NCBI RefSeq assembly: GCF_001039355.2
Contig: NW_019775731.1
Location: 1-56,705 of the forward strand
Direction of reading: 5' to 3'
Source of the DNA: Lingula anatina
Taxonomy: Eukaryota; Brachiopoda; Lingulata; Lingulida; Lingulidae
DNA: 56,705 bases
Both the position numbers and the translations under genes were made by a program. The notes below the pieces were generated by a model. That model was not told the DNA's origin and made no database searches. It worked only from the letters and a program-made list of their open reading frames with translations. Position 1 is the stretch's first letter, and each line of letters starts with the position of its first letter. This document shows positions 36,801 through 49,200 of the stretch, one piece after another.

Positions 36801-39800
36801 GACACTGTCAATTTGATTGTTGCTCTGTATCCTTGGTAACTACTTTATTATCCCATAATGCATTTTCTTACAGATCAAAGAAGATAAAAATGAATTGGGA
36901 TCAGTAAATGACTTGTGTGCTTTCAAGTACTTTGTTTGCTGGTCATTAGGTTATTATTTTTATTCTCCCAGCCATCAAAAACAGGACTTGGATTCCCAGA
37001 ATAGGCAGATTGAGAGGCTGAAAGAAGAGAGTGCCAGCAAGACTGAGGAGATTGAGAAACTTACATTTGGGATGGAACAGAAGGTATTAATGTAATTTTG
37101 AATGTTTGGGAATTAAAAAAAAATACTTATTTGCACATTGATGTATTTTTGCTCTTTTTTATTTAAGTGGCAGATCATAGTAGGATGCACAAAATATTTG
37201 CATGCTTTTATTTATTATCATTTTTTACATCATTGAAATATGTTCTGTCATATATTTGTATCGGCATGAAATTTTTTGTTTAATTATTTTGATTTAAAAT
37301 CATAATATAACTATTCAGTAATCATCCATTTTTTTTTTTCGCTAAGACATATTTTATCTCTTTAATTCATTTTTTTAAACCTATTTTCTTCCATTTTTAA
37401 CATATACTTATGCTCATTCAGGCCCTGGAAATGTCATCTGCAACTGAAGTGAGCCAGTATCTCACCAATGAGAGGACTAAAATTCAGATGGAAAAATATG
37501 AGGTGGAGAAGAAGCTTGCCAAACAAATTGAGATGCTTGAGGAAAAGAGACTGGAGATAGGAGAACTAACAAGAAAGGTACATTTGTAGTTTTAATGAAT
37601 ATTTGAAATGTATTCACTGCACACTGAAAAATGAATTTTTTCATTCACTGTATATGCATTGCTTCATTGATCAATTTGAACACTTTGATCTTTTCCACCA
37701 TATCAGACAGAGTTTATTTGTTTGTTTTTTTTCCTTTTCCAACATTTAAAGTTTTGGTTATTGGAAAACTTCAGTTTTGTTGTTTTGCAGCTCTTAAATA
37801 GCAGTTAAGAATGTATGTTTATCAGGTTTATTTTGATGTTTTCTAATGGTTAAAATTTTGTGTTGTTTGCACAAATTATGTGGAAAAGATGTACTTAATG
37901 TCATCATTGATTCATTATATGTGCGGAACTATTCTGGCTATAGTTGATAAAATCTTTCACATAAAGTTCTACTCCACACATATATTAGTGCATCCAGATA
38001 TACTCTTGAGTCTTAAAAATCTTTTACAGCTTGAGACGGAAGAAGACAGACACAGTATGACTGAAGAGATGCTCAAAGAGAAAGAGAATCATATTGTGAG
38101 TTTGGAGACAGATATGCATCGTCTGCGCAAGAAAGTGTCCCAGTTGGAAGAAGAAACCAGGCAGCTGCAGGAAGAAAGTAAAAAGTGGAATACAATTAGT
38201 TCTGGTTTGGAAAAAAGACTAACAGCTGCCAAATTAGAGGTAAATATCTAAGTAGGAAATTATTGATGAAAAAAAAAACAATGTTGGGCGCTTTTGTCTT
38301 TATCAAAGTATGTGCTTTGCTGCAAGCATAAGTAGTTTGAAATTGTCATTTAATTTGACTGATTTTAGTCAAATTTAAACCAATTGGACTAAAAAGCGAT
38401 GAAAAAGTAGTAATTTGGCTAAATGAAAAAAATTGCTAGCGCCACCCCAGATATGTATAGGTCACTTTTCATTTTCTCATTCGTTACAATATTTCTTAGG
38501 TTGCTGAAGCAAAGAGTGCATCCAATCAGTTGGGACAAGAATATGGCATGGCCTCCAAGCAACTTGATTTAGTTAAACAGGAATATGAATTTGCAGTTGT
38601 AACCCTAGAAACAGAGAAAAGTGCTGCTGGAAAGCTCAGGGTAATTTTAATTACATATAGTACATTATATAGTACATTTGTATAGTACATTTAATTACAT
38701 ATAGTCATTGGGTTATTTTGGATTTTTTTAAGTTGACCTGTTTTTATGTATTTTTCCAAAGAATATACTGATGCCCTTGATGCAGACATGTTTTTTTGAA
38801 AAAGACAATAGGCCAATATAGGTTCAGGTCTGTGAAATCAAGTTTTTGTAGTCGCTTCATATCCTTTTTGCCTTGATCTGCATCTATGAGTATTTGTATT
38901 ATCCGAGCCTAGTCACTCATTGTATCCATGGTTTTTGTTTTACCAGGAACAGATTAGGGCTGATGAAAATAAGATCAGTAGATTGGAAGAGGAGTTGAGG
39001 GTTTCACATGAAAGAGTTGATAAATTAAATGGTCAGTTGTCGGCTAGCCAGGACATGGTAGAACAGTTGAAAGGAGACAAGCAAAGTTTATATTCAGGTA
39101 AGAATCTGTAAAACTGTAAAAGGCAATCTGTATATTATTGTGAAAAAGGATGAATGGAGGGCCATTATATATTAATTTAGAAAAGAGAAATATTTAAGTA
39201 TTGAATATGAATATGTGGAAATTGTGCTTTGAAACAAAACAGTACCACTACAGATGTACCACAAAATAAAATAGTACCACTACAGATTACCACAAGCACC
39301 AATCAGTGAACTCTATTAAAGTCATGTATTGTGTACTTGGTTTATATAATTCTTCAACTTCCATTTTAGATTTGCAAGAACTGTGTCACAAATTATCAGA
39401 GAAAGATGAATTAATTGGTCAGTTGCAAGAGAAGTGCTCTGAGACAGTTGAAACAGTACATAATGAATATGCAATGGAGAAGGTGAAGATATCTAGGCAA
39501 AAGGAATCTGTAGAAGAAGAACTAAAAAGAACAAAGTATGCTTTTTTTTAATATGTAAATATCATTTATATTTCTGCTCTGAAAATTATAAGGCATGTTT
39601 TTTTGGCCTGTCTGTTCTTTCTCCCTCTCTGCCTGCATCTGCCCTTTTGAACAATTTGATTTACTATTGTTTTATCAGACTTTGTCTTCGTAATTGAATT
39701 CATCATTATTTTGCACTTACATGCTGATTCTCCTAGAATATTTGCATACCTCCAGTTATTTAACTGTAAATTGCGTGCTTTTTTAAATATCAATTAAAGG

Positions 39801-40364
39801 TAAATTTATGCTGTTTAATGTCAGTTGTTTTTCATATTAAAGATGAACATGTATTTTATCTTTTTATCCTTGTTTTTCTTCTTTATTTAAGAATGGAGCT
39901 GAAGGCGTTAAAGGAACAGCTCAAGCAGAAGGATATTCAGATGAATACTTATGGTAGAACCCTACTAGACCTGGAGGGAGAAACTAAGTATGTGTAGCTT
40001 CTTTTGTTTAACATAACCTGAGCTTCAGTTCACGTGTTCCAGCTCCTTCACTCTTTTTAGACAAATGAACATATGTAGAAAAATTGAAAGTGAAGAATTT
40101 GGCCCACATTAGTTTATATGTGTAGCCTGCTTACACATCATGAGAGGAGAATCAGAAAAGATAGAATATGCCACATGCTGTTTTGTAATAACTTTGGCTG
40201 CATGGCTGGTTATTGATTATTTCTTCACTTACAGAGCCAGGCAACAGCTGGAAAACAGGGCAACGGCCATGGAAATGGAAGTTCAGGAATTAAAGCAGCT
40301 GAACAGTGCTCTGAAAGCAGAGAAAACATCTCTAACAGAGAGCAATAGACACTTGCAGGTATCT

Positions 40365-40401
<37 letters not shown>

Positions 40402-43400
40402 TGTCATTTGTTAAAAGAGGGGAGGGGAGATTTCAAATTTTGTCTACAGACTTTGTAAGAAACAGGAATTTTGTACGCTAAAATCTTACAAAATCAAAAT
40501 TTTGGAATCATTTTTGTTGTGCGACTTTTGTTTGAAAAATAAAAAGTTGTAAACTAAACACTTCATGTTTAGGATGTGTTTCCAAAATTGGGTAAATTTA
40601 ATGGGTTCTTTTTTGTTGGAGGGAGAAAACCAGACTCATTTCTTTTATGCTTTGTCCTATTACAAAAATAGAAAATTATATGCTCTAATTAACTCTTATT
40701 GATGTAAACCTGTTTAATTTAGGAAACTTCAGAAAGTGCAAAGGCTAAAATAGCCAGATTAAAGGAGACCATTTCTGAAATGCAAGATAAGCATCAAAAG
40801 CAGACAGAAAACCTTAGGCAGAGTATGGCTGACAGAAATGTCAAACAAGAAGCAGAAATGTTGGACCGTAATGAAAAATACATTAAGGTGAGCTAAGTGG
40901 ATCCATGTTGATATACCAGGTACACATTTAATCTCCAAACCATTATGTACATGTATATATATAGTGCACATTTATGTTGTATTATGTTTTCAGCAGATCA
41001 TAGAATATTTTGTGTAACTGTAACCAAATATAGACTTGTGCTTTATTGCATCTGCAAATAGTTATTTATACATCAACAGCTGGGCAGGTGGGGTGGGGAT
41101 GGGGCTTTTGGAATGGGGTTGGGGGGTTGAAGGTGCCTTGTGATCAGTAGCTTTATAGTGCTACATTGTAATACAAACATCCATCTGCCTTGGCTCCCTT
41201 CATTTTTGTTCACACAGGTCACTTTGTGTGGTCATGTCAATGTAGTCACTGGATTTTGTATGTTCATAGCATTTCCAGGATTCTCACATCTTGGACACAA
41301 TATCCAGAACTGGACACAAGAGGACACAAACATTAAACATTCATTTATTGCATAGTCCTCAACTCTGTTATTAACTTTTATCCAATCATATTATCTGACA
41401 TCAAAACAATGATGTTGAAGTTGTTCTTTTATTATTTTTTCAGACAAATGCTACTCTGAAGACCTTAGAAGTGTCCCTGACAGCAGCAAATGAAACCAAG
41501 GAGCTCTATCTTCACAATAACAGACAATTGGAAAAGACCATAGACTCCTTAAAAACCCAGCTACATGAAGAGATCACCTTGAGAAAGTTGTCTGAGCAAA
41601 AGATTGATACTTATAAAACGCAGCTTGAGGAGGTTAAGAAGAGGAAGGTAAAGCCTTAGACACTCTTATGTACACTTTATATGCATCTTGTCAAAAACAA
41701 ATTTTTAATATTTTATTGTTTACAATACTAGTATTTGCCCATACTACTCTTGTCAGTAGAAAGCGATTCATCCATCTGTTACAAAGAGTATACTGTTGGT
41801 TTAGATGATTATACTTACCTGTTGAATCAGAGAGAAAGGGCAGATTTTTAGGTCTCACATTAATTAGAAAAAAAAGTTTGGTTTTCCAACCATATGTATC
41901 TAAATTCTTGTAACATGGATGTATGTAAAAGAGAAACACATAATTTGTAGGTTACAGATGACCAGATAACCATTGACCTGCAACAGAAGTTGAATGAGAC
42001 AGAAAGGGCATTCAATATAGAGCATGAGAAACTTCAAAAATGTCGAGATGATCTCAGCAATATGGAGACCACTGCACATGCTCATGAATCTAAAGCGCAG
42101 TCACTGCTTGACCAGTTTAACACATTGAAGGTATACATACCAAATAATACTTTACAGATAGTAAATTATTGATCTGAAATTGTGATATTTTATAGTTATC
42201 TTAAGTTTAAATGCCTTGGAAGCGAGATTTTGCAAATGCTAGTGACCATATGTAGAGCAATCAGCTTCTTCTGCTGAAGCTAGAGCTGGAGTTATTCACA
42301 TATGTTGTTTCCACATTCATCCCTGGTAAAAATTCCAGGTGAAATTCATAATGTCCTTTTAACTGAAAACAAAAAGAGACTGCCATAAATGAAAAATGCC
42401 TGGACTTGAGGGATAAGACTTTAGGACAGATTTTACTCAAAAATATTATCTTGTGATATAAAATTAGTTACAGCATTCAAACACAATAGTTGATAAAATG
42501 GTTTTTAGCATAGAACATTACATTTAGTGTATTTTTATTGTAGATCATTAATTTCAGCAGTGACAATTCTAAGAATAAGCAAAAGCTGGTGTTTGCTCTC
42601 TTCAAACAATTTTCAGTAATATTTAACCTCATTGCCAATAATATATCATTGAACTGTTGATTTTCCAGGCAGACTACAGTACTCTGAGGCAACAGTATGA
42701 CAGTCTGAAGTACAGTTTAAGTGGTAAACATAAGAAAACAACCTTGGAACTAAAGCAGCAATTGTAAGTTGGTACACAGATTTAAACATAACATTTTTGT
42801 TCAACCTGTTTATACTTACTGTTTATAAGAATTTGAGCCTTTAGAAATAAAGTACTCATTATTATTTCAGTATACAATATGATGTATCATATACTGAAAT
42901 TGCCAGCACAGTACAATGAGAGATGCCTGAATTTTTGTTTTCCACTTCATATTTCCAATGTAACGTTTTTTTTTTTCTTTTTCTTTTTTCAGAGACCATT
43001 TCATGAGTGAAAAAAATAAATTGAGCCTTCAAGTGCAAAACCTCACAGCAGACCTTGAACAGGCTAGAGACTTGGTGGCAGTTAAAAACAAAGAAAACTT
43101 GAAGATGCATGAGGAACATCTCAGTCTCCAGGAAAAGTTAAGTGAGGCTAAGAGTCAGCTGAGGGAGCTGCAGGACCAGGTGCTAGTGGAAGCTGACCTC
43201 AGGAAAAAGCTGGACAAAAGGTAATGAATACATGATCAAAACTGTGAGGTATGGCAATACTGTAGGTATTCCGTTATTTGTTGTTTCATAAGCTTGTTGT
43301 GCATGCATGCACTCTCACACATACAAAAAAAAAATAATAATAATCATTACTTTGATGGCTGTGTCAAATAAGTGAGATTTCCATATGTCTTTGCCTTTCA

Positions 43401-45494
43401 TCTTTTTGAGATATCAAAAGTACTCCTAACTTACCACGGGAAATGTGCACTTTCCTTGCTGTGGACATTGGCATTGGCTGTGGACATGGCAAAATTTCCA
43501 AGAAACACATCATTGTATTATTGAAAATATTAAAACATTGATATATAATACATCTCTTAATTTATTTTCAGGAACAATGACTTGGAGGATGATCTTATGA
43601 AACTACAACTTGTTGTTGGAAAGTTAGATCAAGATGGTGAAGATACCAAAGACAGCAAAACTGATGACAATATTAAGTAAGCACTATCACCTATGCCACA
43701 CATAATATGTTTTTAGTATTTAGGTAACATTGGTCCCATACTTACCCTTGGACAGGGGCAATTCCACAAATTCATCACTGTGTTTAGGTTTAAAGGTGAT
43801 TATACTCTGATGTAAAATGGTAAATGCGCACCCTTGTTATATTTATTAGCCGGACTGCATGATATCAATGCCAAAGCCCACATATTTTGTGATGTAATTT
43901 AAACAACTTTGCCATAAACACCCATGTATACCCTATTCAAATACCTATGAAAAATACTATGCAATATATATGATTTTCTTTTCTGAGAGCACAGTTTGAT
44001 ACATGTATCTAGGCAACATTTCTTTCAGTTCAATGAATACAATTGGGTTTATGTACTGCAGCTCTTTCAAAATGTGATCAAGAGTAGCCTGACTGTGACA
44101 CAACTCACTGTCTACTTCCCTAAGTAAACTTTAAAAATAACTAGTGTTCAATTAAATCCTGCTTGAATATAACAAGTCATTTACAAGTATACTTTTTGTT
44201 GCACTTTCTAGGGCAGAAATTATCAGAATGCTGCAAGAGCTTAGCTTACAGCTGCACCTCCAACAAGAAACTAGAGGCCATAACAGTGACAATGCAAAAG
44301 AAATGCAGCTGCTAGAAATGTACAAGAACAAGGTAAAATCTATAGACAGATGGATATTAACATTTTATGACACCATGATAAATGCACATATGATAATGGT
44401 ATAATTATAGTATTTATATTTGGTTTTCTTTTTGCCCCACAATTTTGTTACTGTTAAATCTGGAAGGTACATATACAGTTTTACTGTAGATTTGCTAGAC
44501 TCATCTAATATGTCATTTATGGGCCTGAGGTCAGGTGTGAAGTGAAGGTTAGTTGAATAATTTTTACAGCAGTTGTTTATTTATTTTTTAATCTGGAATT
44601 TGTTGTAATTTTGTTAACTTTTTGCATTTAGATTGATGGTTTTGAAATGGAGCTGTCTAGTGAGAGAGCCATGCACTCCCTTACCAAGACACAGCTCCGC
44701 TCTCTGGAGGAAGACAATCAGAGACTTAGGATTCAGATGGCACAAATCAAAAAGATGAGGAATACCCATACTGACAAGTAAGTTTATGCCTAACAGCCAT
44801 TGCAGTTGGAATAAAAGGGAGAACTTCGTATAACAAAACTGGGGAGGATTGGTGGATTGGAGAGTGGGAGGGGTCAAATTGCTCTGCCATTTTTTCAGTA
44901 ATTTGGATCCATCTTGTCATACGTTTGTTTTTCATAATGTATAAATATGTTATCAGGATGGGGTATTAAATTTCTGTCTCCTCTAATGAAACTCACAAAT
45001 AGTCAAAAACATTTTTGAAGGAGTGTTTTTGATACCCATCAATTTTTGGGCATAAAATCTTTAACTTTGAAATATGCAATTTTACATGCTTTGCTTTGTA
45101 ACCTGAAATACCTGAACAGTTGTATGTAGGAGATTTTTCTATGAAACCCTTTTTGAAGTCAGTATGTACTGTAAGCTATATGAAAAAGTCAAACACTTTA
45201 AAATGTGTCACAGCATTTTATCTAACAATACCTTCTTTTCTCTTGAGATCAAATAAAACTCACCTTGAAGAAATCAACGACATCATTGCAAGGTCACAAA
45301 CAAGAGCCAAAGCGATGTTTCCAACAGGAGAATTTAATCTCAGTATGACGGGCATAGATGGAGAAAATGCAGCAATGGCTGGCACTCTTCAGGGATTGGA
45401 TTATTCGCTAAAAATGAATGAATTTGACAGGATTCTGAGCCCCTTAAACAGTGGTGTGATGGTGGAAACATCACCAGGCAACATGTATGAATGA
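26102..45494 (+). CDS. Large coiled-coil protein, about 1,725 residues, unrecognised family
   Basis: Thirty-seven coding exons on the plus strand join without a phase conflict into about 1,725 codons, from ATG at 26102 to TGA at 45492-45494. Residues 1 to about 195 are Ser/Arg/Asn-rich and probably disordered. From about 196 to 1,650 the protein is nearly continuous heptad-repeat coiled coil, rich in Glu, Lys, Gln and Leu. A Ser/Gly-rich hinge near residues 457-490 (GSGDEYGSPSRTSPSKKDES) interrupts it. The last 60 residues are a non-coiled tail with FPTGEFNLSMTG. No enzyme or membrane segment is visible. I could not match it to a named vertebrate CCDC or CEP protein. The divergent DNAH1 neighbour and the forkhead site in its first exon make a ciliary or centrosomal role possible, but this is inference. 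ATTAAA at 45835-45840 is a likely poly(A) signal. Confidence 0.85.
28478..28645. mobile_element. Short non-autonomous inverted-repeat element (hAT-like MITE)
   Basis: A 168-bp element in an intron of the coiled-coil gene. The left end CAGGGGCGGATCCAG and right end (complement) CAAGGGCGGATTGAG match at 12 of 15 positions, and CAGTA is repeated directly on both sides (28473-28477 and 28646-28650). The inside has no coding capacity but carries three GACYGTCTTCC words (near 28504, 28546 and 28598), the last within a foldback. The CAGGGGCGG terminus is typical of hAT elements as I know them. hAT duplications are normally 8 bp, so the 5-bp repeat leaves the class uncertain. Confidence 0.6.
29308..38239 (+). 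CDS. Coiled-coil gene exons 9-24: first half of the rod
   Basis: Exons: 29308-29404, 29721-29908, 30223-30339, 30554-30724, 31068-31190, 31673-31876, 33142-33248, 33542-33711, 34072-34301, 34915-35076, 35611-35757, 36132-36278, 36535-36614, 36972-37083, 37422-37577, 38030-38239. All are heptad-rich coding, for example LEKQLDAARRTSDIVRQ and ETLKGEIKILEGKIAQQQ. Exons 35611-35757 and 36132-36278 are each exactly 147 nt (seven heptads), and 38030-38239 is 210 nt (ten heptads). The longest intron, 31877-33141, holds part of a dispersed repeat (see 32313) but no exon I could support. Confidence 0.85.
29492..29549. repeat. Dispersed intronic repeat, copy 1
   Basis: About 58 bp containing ACTGCTTAA followed by TTGGTATCTTATTGGTGA and TTTGGTGAAATT. 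It recurs at 32313-32370 in a later intron of the same gene with few differences. Confidence 0.6.
32313..32370. repeat. Dispersed intronic repeat, copy 2
   Basis: The second copy of the 58-bp element seen at 29492, with one base deleted within GGTGAATTTGG. Same orientation, 2.8 kb apart. It could be a fragment of an interspersed element. Confidence 0.6.
34350..34550. repeat. Foldback-type repeat in intron
   Basis: An imperfect inverted repeat. A left arm near 34350-34373 (TTTAGATTGATCTATCCCTG) pairs with a right arm near 34528-34550 (complement GAGATTTAGATCGATCCAGG). The right arm itself has a doubled GATCTAAATC word. The interior is more GC-rich than the surrounding intron. No coding capacity; it may be a decayed MITE. 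Confidence 0.35.
36700..36850. repeat. Degenerate minisatellite around GTAACTCCATTGTTGCAA
   Basis: Two clean 28-nt spaced copies of GTAACTCCATTGTTGCAA (36752 and 36780) sit among weaker GTAAC and GTTGCAA copies, in the intron before the exon at 36972. Confidence 0.5.
38500..45494 (+). CDS. Coiled-coil gene exons 25-38: second half of the rod and tail
   Basis: Exons: 38500-38640, 38947-39097, 39370-39535, 39892-39987, 40235-40358, 40723-40887, 41444-41647, 41951-42130, 42669-42763, 42993-43220, 43572-43676, 44212-44332, 44632-44777, 45248-45494. They continue the heptad pattern (for example LQKCRDDLSNMETTAHA, LTADLEQARDLVAVKNKEN). An acidic loop, KLDQDGEDTKDSKTDDN, sits near the end of the 43572-43676 exon. 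The final exon gives a globular-looking or disordered tail with FDRILSPLNSGVMVETSPG and the stop. Confidence 0.85.
40368..40395. repeat. (CT)n microsatellite
   Basis: About thirteen CT units starting 10 nt after the donor at 40358 of the coiled-coil gene. This is a polypyrimidine tract that could bind PTB-type proteins, though nothing shows that it does. Confidence 0.9.
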
Positions 45495-46221
45495 AATAAG
45501 ACTTGACATGAGACTCATTCGATAAATACTTAATACTTGCAAGACTGTACTCCAGCAGGTGCCCAATAATGGCTGACTTTTCCCTTGAATTGCATCCATT
45601 TCACACTCATTACTCATTCCAGACACTTAAAATATGCATTACATACATCCTCACTCATTTTGTCATCTTTTTAATGGTTCAAAATTTATTCATATTTTTT
45701 GATACAATAACTGATATTTTTGCCTTTTGNGAAGAACAGGTTTTACTTCCCTTATCTTGTTATTTAATACTCAGTACTTTTGTAATTTTTCCATTGTACA
45801 TATACACAATTTCACAGCAAATGTAAAAAGCAGAATTAAAACTTTATAAGAAAACAACTTAAATTTCTTTTCTCTTTTCATCCTGTCAAGTCGGGCAAAG
45901 CTTTCTCAAAAAGAAAGTTCAAATTTGTGGTCATTTTGCTCTAAAGAACCCATAAAACAAAGAAGTGGCATAGCCATTTTCTTTTTTACTATCAAGAGAT
46001 AATGGACAAAAGCCATGGGGCCTTGTAACTTTTTCATTTAGCATGGGTTCACTTGAGGTAGAAACTTGTAGAAAGTGAACTGCCATAAATTGACTATAAA
46101 GTACTTGTAAACTGCTGAGCTCTCAAACTTTGATTAGCATATAAACAGAGTTAATGGATATTAACCTCAAAACTAACTTAAGTGTATCTTATGAAAATAA
46201 CTGTTCCTTGTACTAGGAGGG
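45495..46221. other. Convergent 3' region between coiled-coil gene and TYW2
   Basis: The two genes end toward each other with 727 bp between stop codons. The plus-strand poly(A) signal is at 45835. The nearest AATAAA on the minus strand is at 45685-45690, so the two 3' untranslated regions may overlap. One undetermined base lies at 45730. No other gene is visible. Confidence 0.6.
45835..45840 (+). terminator. Poly(A) signal ATTAAA for the coiled-coil gene
   Basis: The variant signal ATTAAA, 341 nt past the stop codon and followed by a T-rich stretch, is the nearest good candidate downstream of TGA 45492-45494. Confidence 0.5.
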
Positions 46222-49200
46222 TTATGCTGGTTTACACAGTAAATCCAACACCATGTGATCAACGTGTGGTGCATAAGACTTGACATGCTCTAAGTGAAGT
46301 ATCTCTGTTTTCCACTGACCTCCATGTGTTTTATGTAAAATGTCTCTGATCTGATCGGCTGCTGTTACAGCCCATGTTTTCCACTGGGGTAATAACTTTT
46401 TATTACAAGTTATTGCTGTATCACTTGTCTGGTTTGAAGTGGCTCTTTCATCATAATGGTAACCATCGTGCTGTTTAACATGCTCTCTAGTCAAACTTTT
46501 TCCTAAATGTTTTGAGCCACAATGGCATGTGACTGAAAAAGACATTCCTGTTAAGCTGGGACACCCAGTGTCTTTTGCCATATCATTAGAATTACACTCG
46601 TTACTTTCAGCCATGTTCTGAAGAGTGTTCTCCATTGATTTGGTGTCTTCACACCTGTGTAATCTACCAGCAATTTGAGAAATGTCAAAACCTGGGCCAC
46701 TTTTAGTCTTATTGCAAGGGCAGACACCTCTTGATTCACATTGAGACCACTGCAACTGAAGATGCTCTTGTGATGATGTTTCATTAAAGTCACCATTTCC
46801 ATGTTCTCTAATAGGATTAGCTGTCTCTTTTCTAGAATCATTCCTGTGTTCAGGAGTCTTGGTTTCAACATTGTAGTGTATATGTAGTATTCCTCCTGAC
46901 TGCGACTTCAGTGCTGCACATGCTACTGGCCACCCCTCCTCTGAGCTGGGAATCAACCCAAGGTTTACCCTGTCTGCAACACCCTTAGGACATACCTTGA
47001 ACAACAGCAGATATAACAGCATAAGGTGATTGCAAATAAACTCCTGAAAACATGTTTATCTGGGCTCACACTTGTATTTGCTTTTCAGTCAAGACTACCT
47101 TATAGAAAATACCATTCCATAAAAAGTTTTAATCTTAAGATCAATTGTCAAACAAAATAATTAAATACTTTACTTAAATAAAAATATCTTTGCCATATTA
47201 TTCACACATTAAATATATTACTGCACTTGCAACAACAACAAAAAAATATATTGCCTACTTGTCTGTTGTCTCCCTGATGAACAATACACCTCTCTGCCAC
47301 TCCATTCAGATGTAGGTTCTTCCTCAATGCATCTGCTGCATCTGGATTCCACTCACAGGCATGAACCAGCCTGGCTTTGGCATGGATCAAGTATGGCAAA
47401 GTGAAGTAGCCTATGCCTGGATCACGTAACAAATAATTTATTACTTTCATTGGTAAGTGTGACTGTTTTCTTCCAATCCTTGAAAAGTTACTGGTGTGAT
47501 AATCTGTATGTATCAGAGCTTAGTTGAGACTTTACAAGGAAGGCAACAGTTATATCTAATCCCTTGTCTTTATTGCAACTGCAAACAGCAAAATTATAAC
47601 TGCTAAATTACAACAACTTCACAGTGCTTGTGTAGGTTATAACCAATGTGTGTAAATAGTTTAATGGCTAAATTTAAATAAAGATTAATCTATTTTCTTT
47701 TCTAATTGGAAAGACTTTATCGTTTCTGAAACCCTCATGGTATATCCTTGGTAAAATCATTGTTTTCCCTCACATCTAAAAATCATCTCAATTGCCCAAA
47801 AAGCTTTACCTGCATATAAATCCACAACAGTCTCTCCCTCACAGTGGAAGTGAGCCACTCTTAGTTTCTCTGTAATGTTTCCTGCACTAAACATACACCT
47901 GGTAACATCATAGCTGTACCTGGAAACAACAGTCATACAAGAATATGATACATGTAGCGAATAAATACAAACAGGGTATACAGACTTCAACTGTAACTTT
48001 CTTTTACACCCTTTTATCAAACTTTAAATTTCCTGATATTCAGCCACTTCATGACATTTGCTACTTGTACAGCAATCTTAAGGAGTACAAACTGTGTTAC
48101 TGTGTGAAATTATATTTATTTCCCTCTCAAGAAAGAAATCCAAAAATAATGACATCTCACTTGATATGATTGTCAATGTGAGTGACCCATCCATCCTTTC
48201 CAAGCAGCAGTTCTACCTGTGGAGTCCGGAAACCATCTTGGGATATAATTGACTTCTTAGCAAGTCTTTTGGCACCAAGGATTCTTGCCACAGTCTCCCA
48301 CAACTGTGGACCTGAAATCAAATATGTACACTGACCATTACTATATGTACAAACATAATTGTTACATGCTGGTATGAATTTTTCACATCCAGATACCAAA
48401 CTAAAAAGCTGATGTTTATCTAAATTGTTTAAAAACAACTTGCAAATATATTCACTTTGAGGAAAAGTGCAAAGAAACATTACTAACATCATAGTGACAC
48501 ACTAATATTTAGGAATTATTTACCACAATGTCTCCAAAAATCATTTTTGAAACAATGATCTGGCAGAACCACCATGTCTCCATGCTTTTCCCAGTGTTTA
48601 GGAATATCATCTTCCCATGTTTCACTATCTCTAACCCCTGCACTCTTCTTTTCACTATTCACTATTGCCAATAGATTGCCTAATGTTTCCCGGAGATGCT
48701 CCCAAGGTGGCTTTAACAAGTCCTTTTTTGAAGGTGAAAGATTGATTACATCAAGAGTGTACTCAACAGCCGCTGGTAGCCCCCCTGTGGTCAGGGTCAG
48801 CATCTTGTAAGCTTCACTGGTAATGGGAATGGCCACCAGATCTTCGTCAGTCTTTTTCAGACTATACCGGCTGTCCCATAATCTGCCAATTTCCAAATGT
48901 TTCCTTTAAGAAAAATAAAATAAATCAATAAAGGATAACTCCAAAAAGATGTAATCATTTCGTAGAATGTTAATTTCATAATTAAATTATTTTAATGGAG
49001 AAACAAGACTCTGACTGTTGAGAGCAGGTGATATGACTGTGAGATGTGAACCCTGTTTTTTGCCGTGCGATAGTTATGGCAAGGAAGCAAGAAAGGTCTC
49101 TGTTTCGGATTTACAAAGTAATTTTTATGTCAGAAGTTACACTACACTCTACAGACAATTACAGTAGCCACACAAACAAAAGTCAAGAGCATCATAATTT

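Noticed and set aside
36874-36910. Possible small exon after a cttacag acceptor at 36874
   Set aside because: In the required phase it reaches a TAA within twelve codons, and the exons at 36535-36614 and 36972-37083 join correctly without it.
45569-45826. Plus-strand frame downstream of the coiled-coil stop
   Set aside because: No start context or domain; it spans the undetermined base and lies in the 3' untranslated region.
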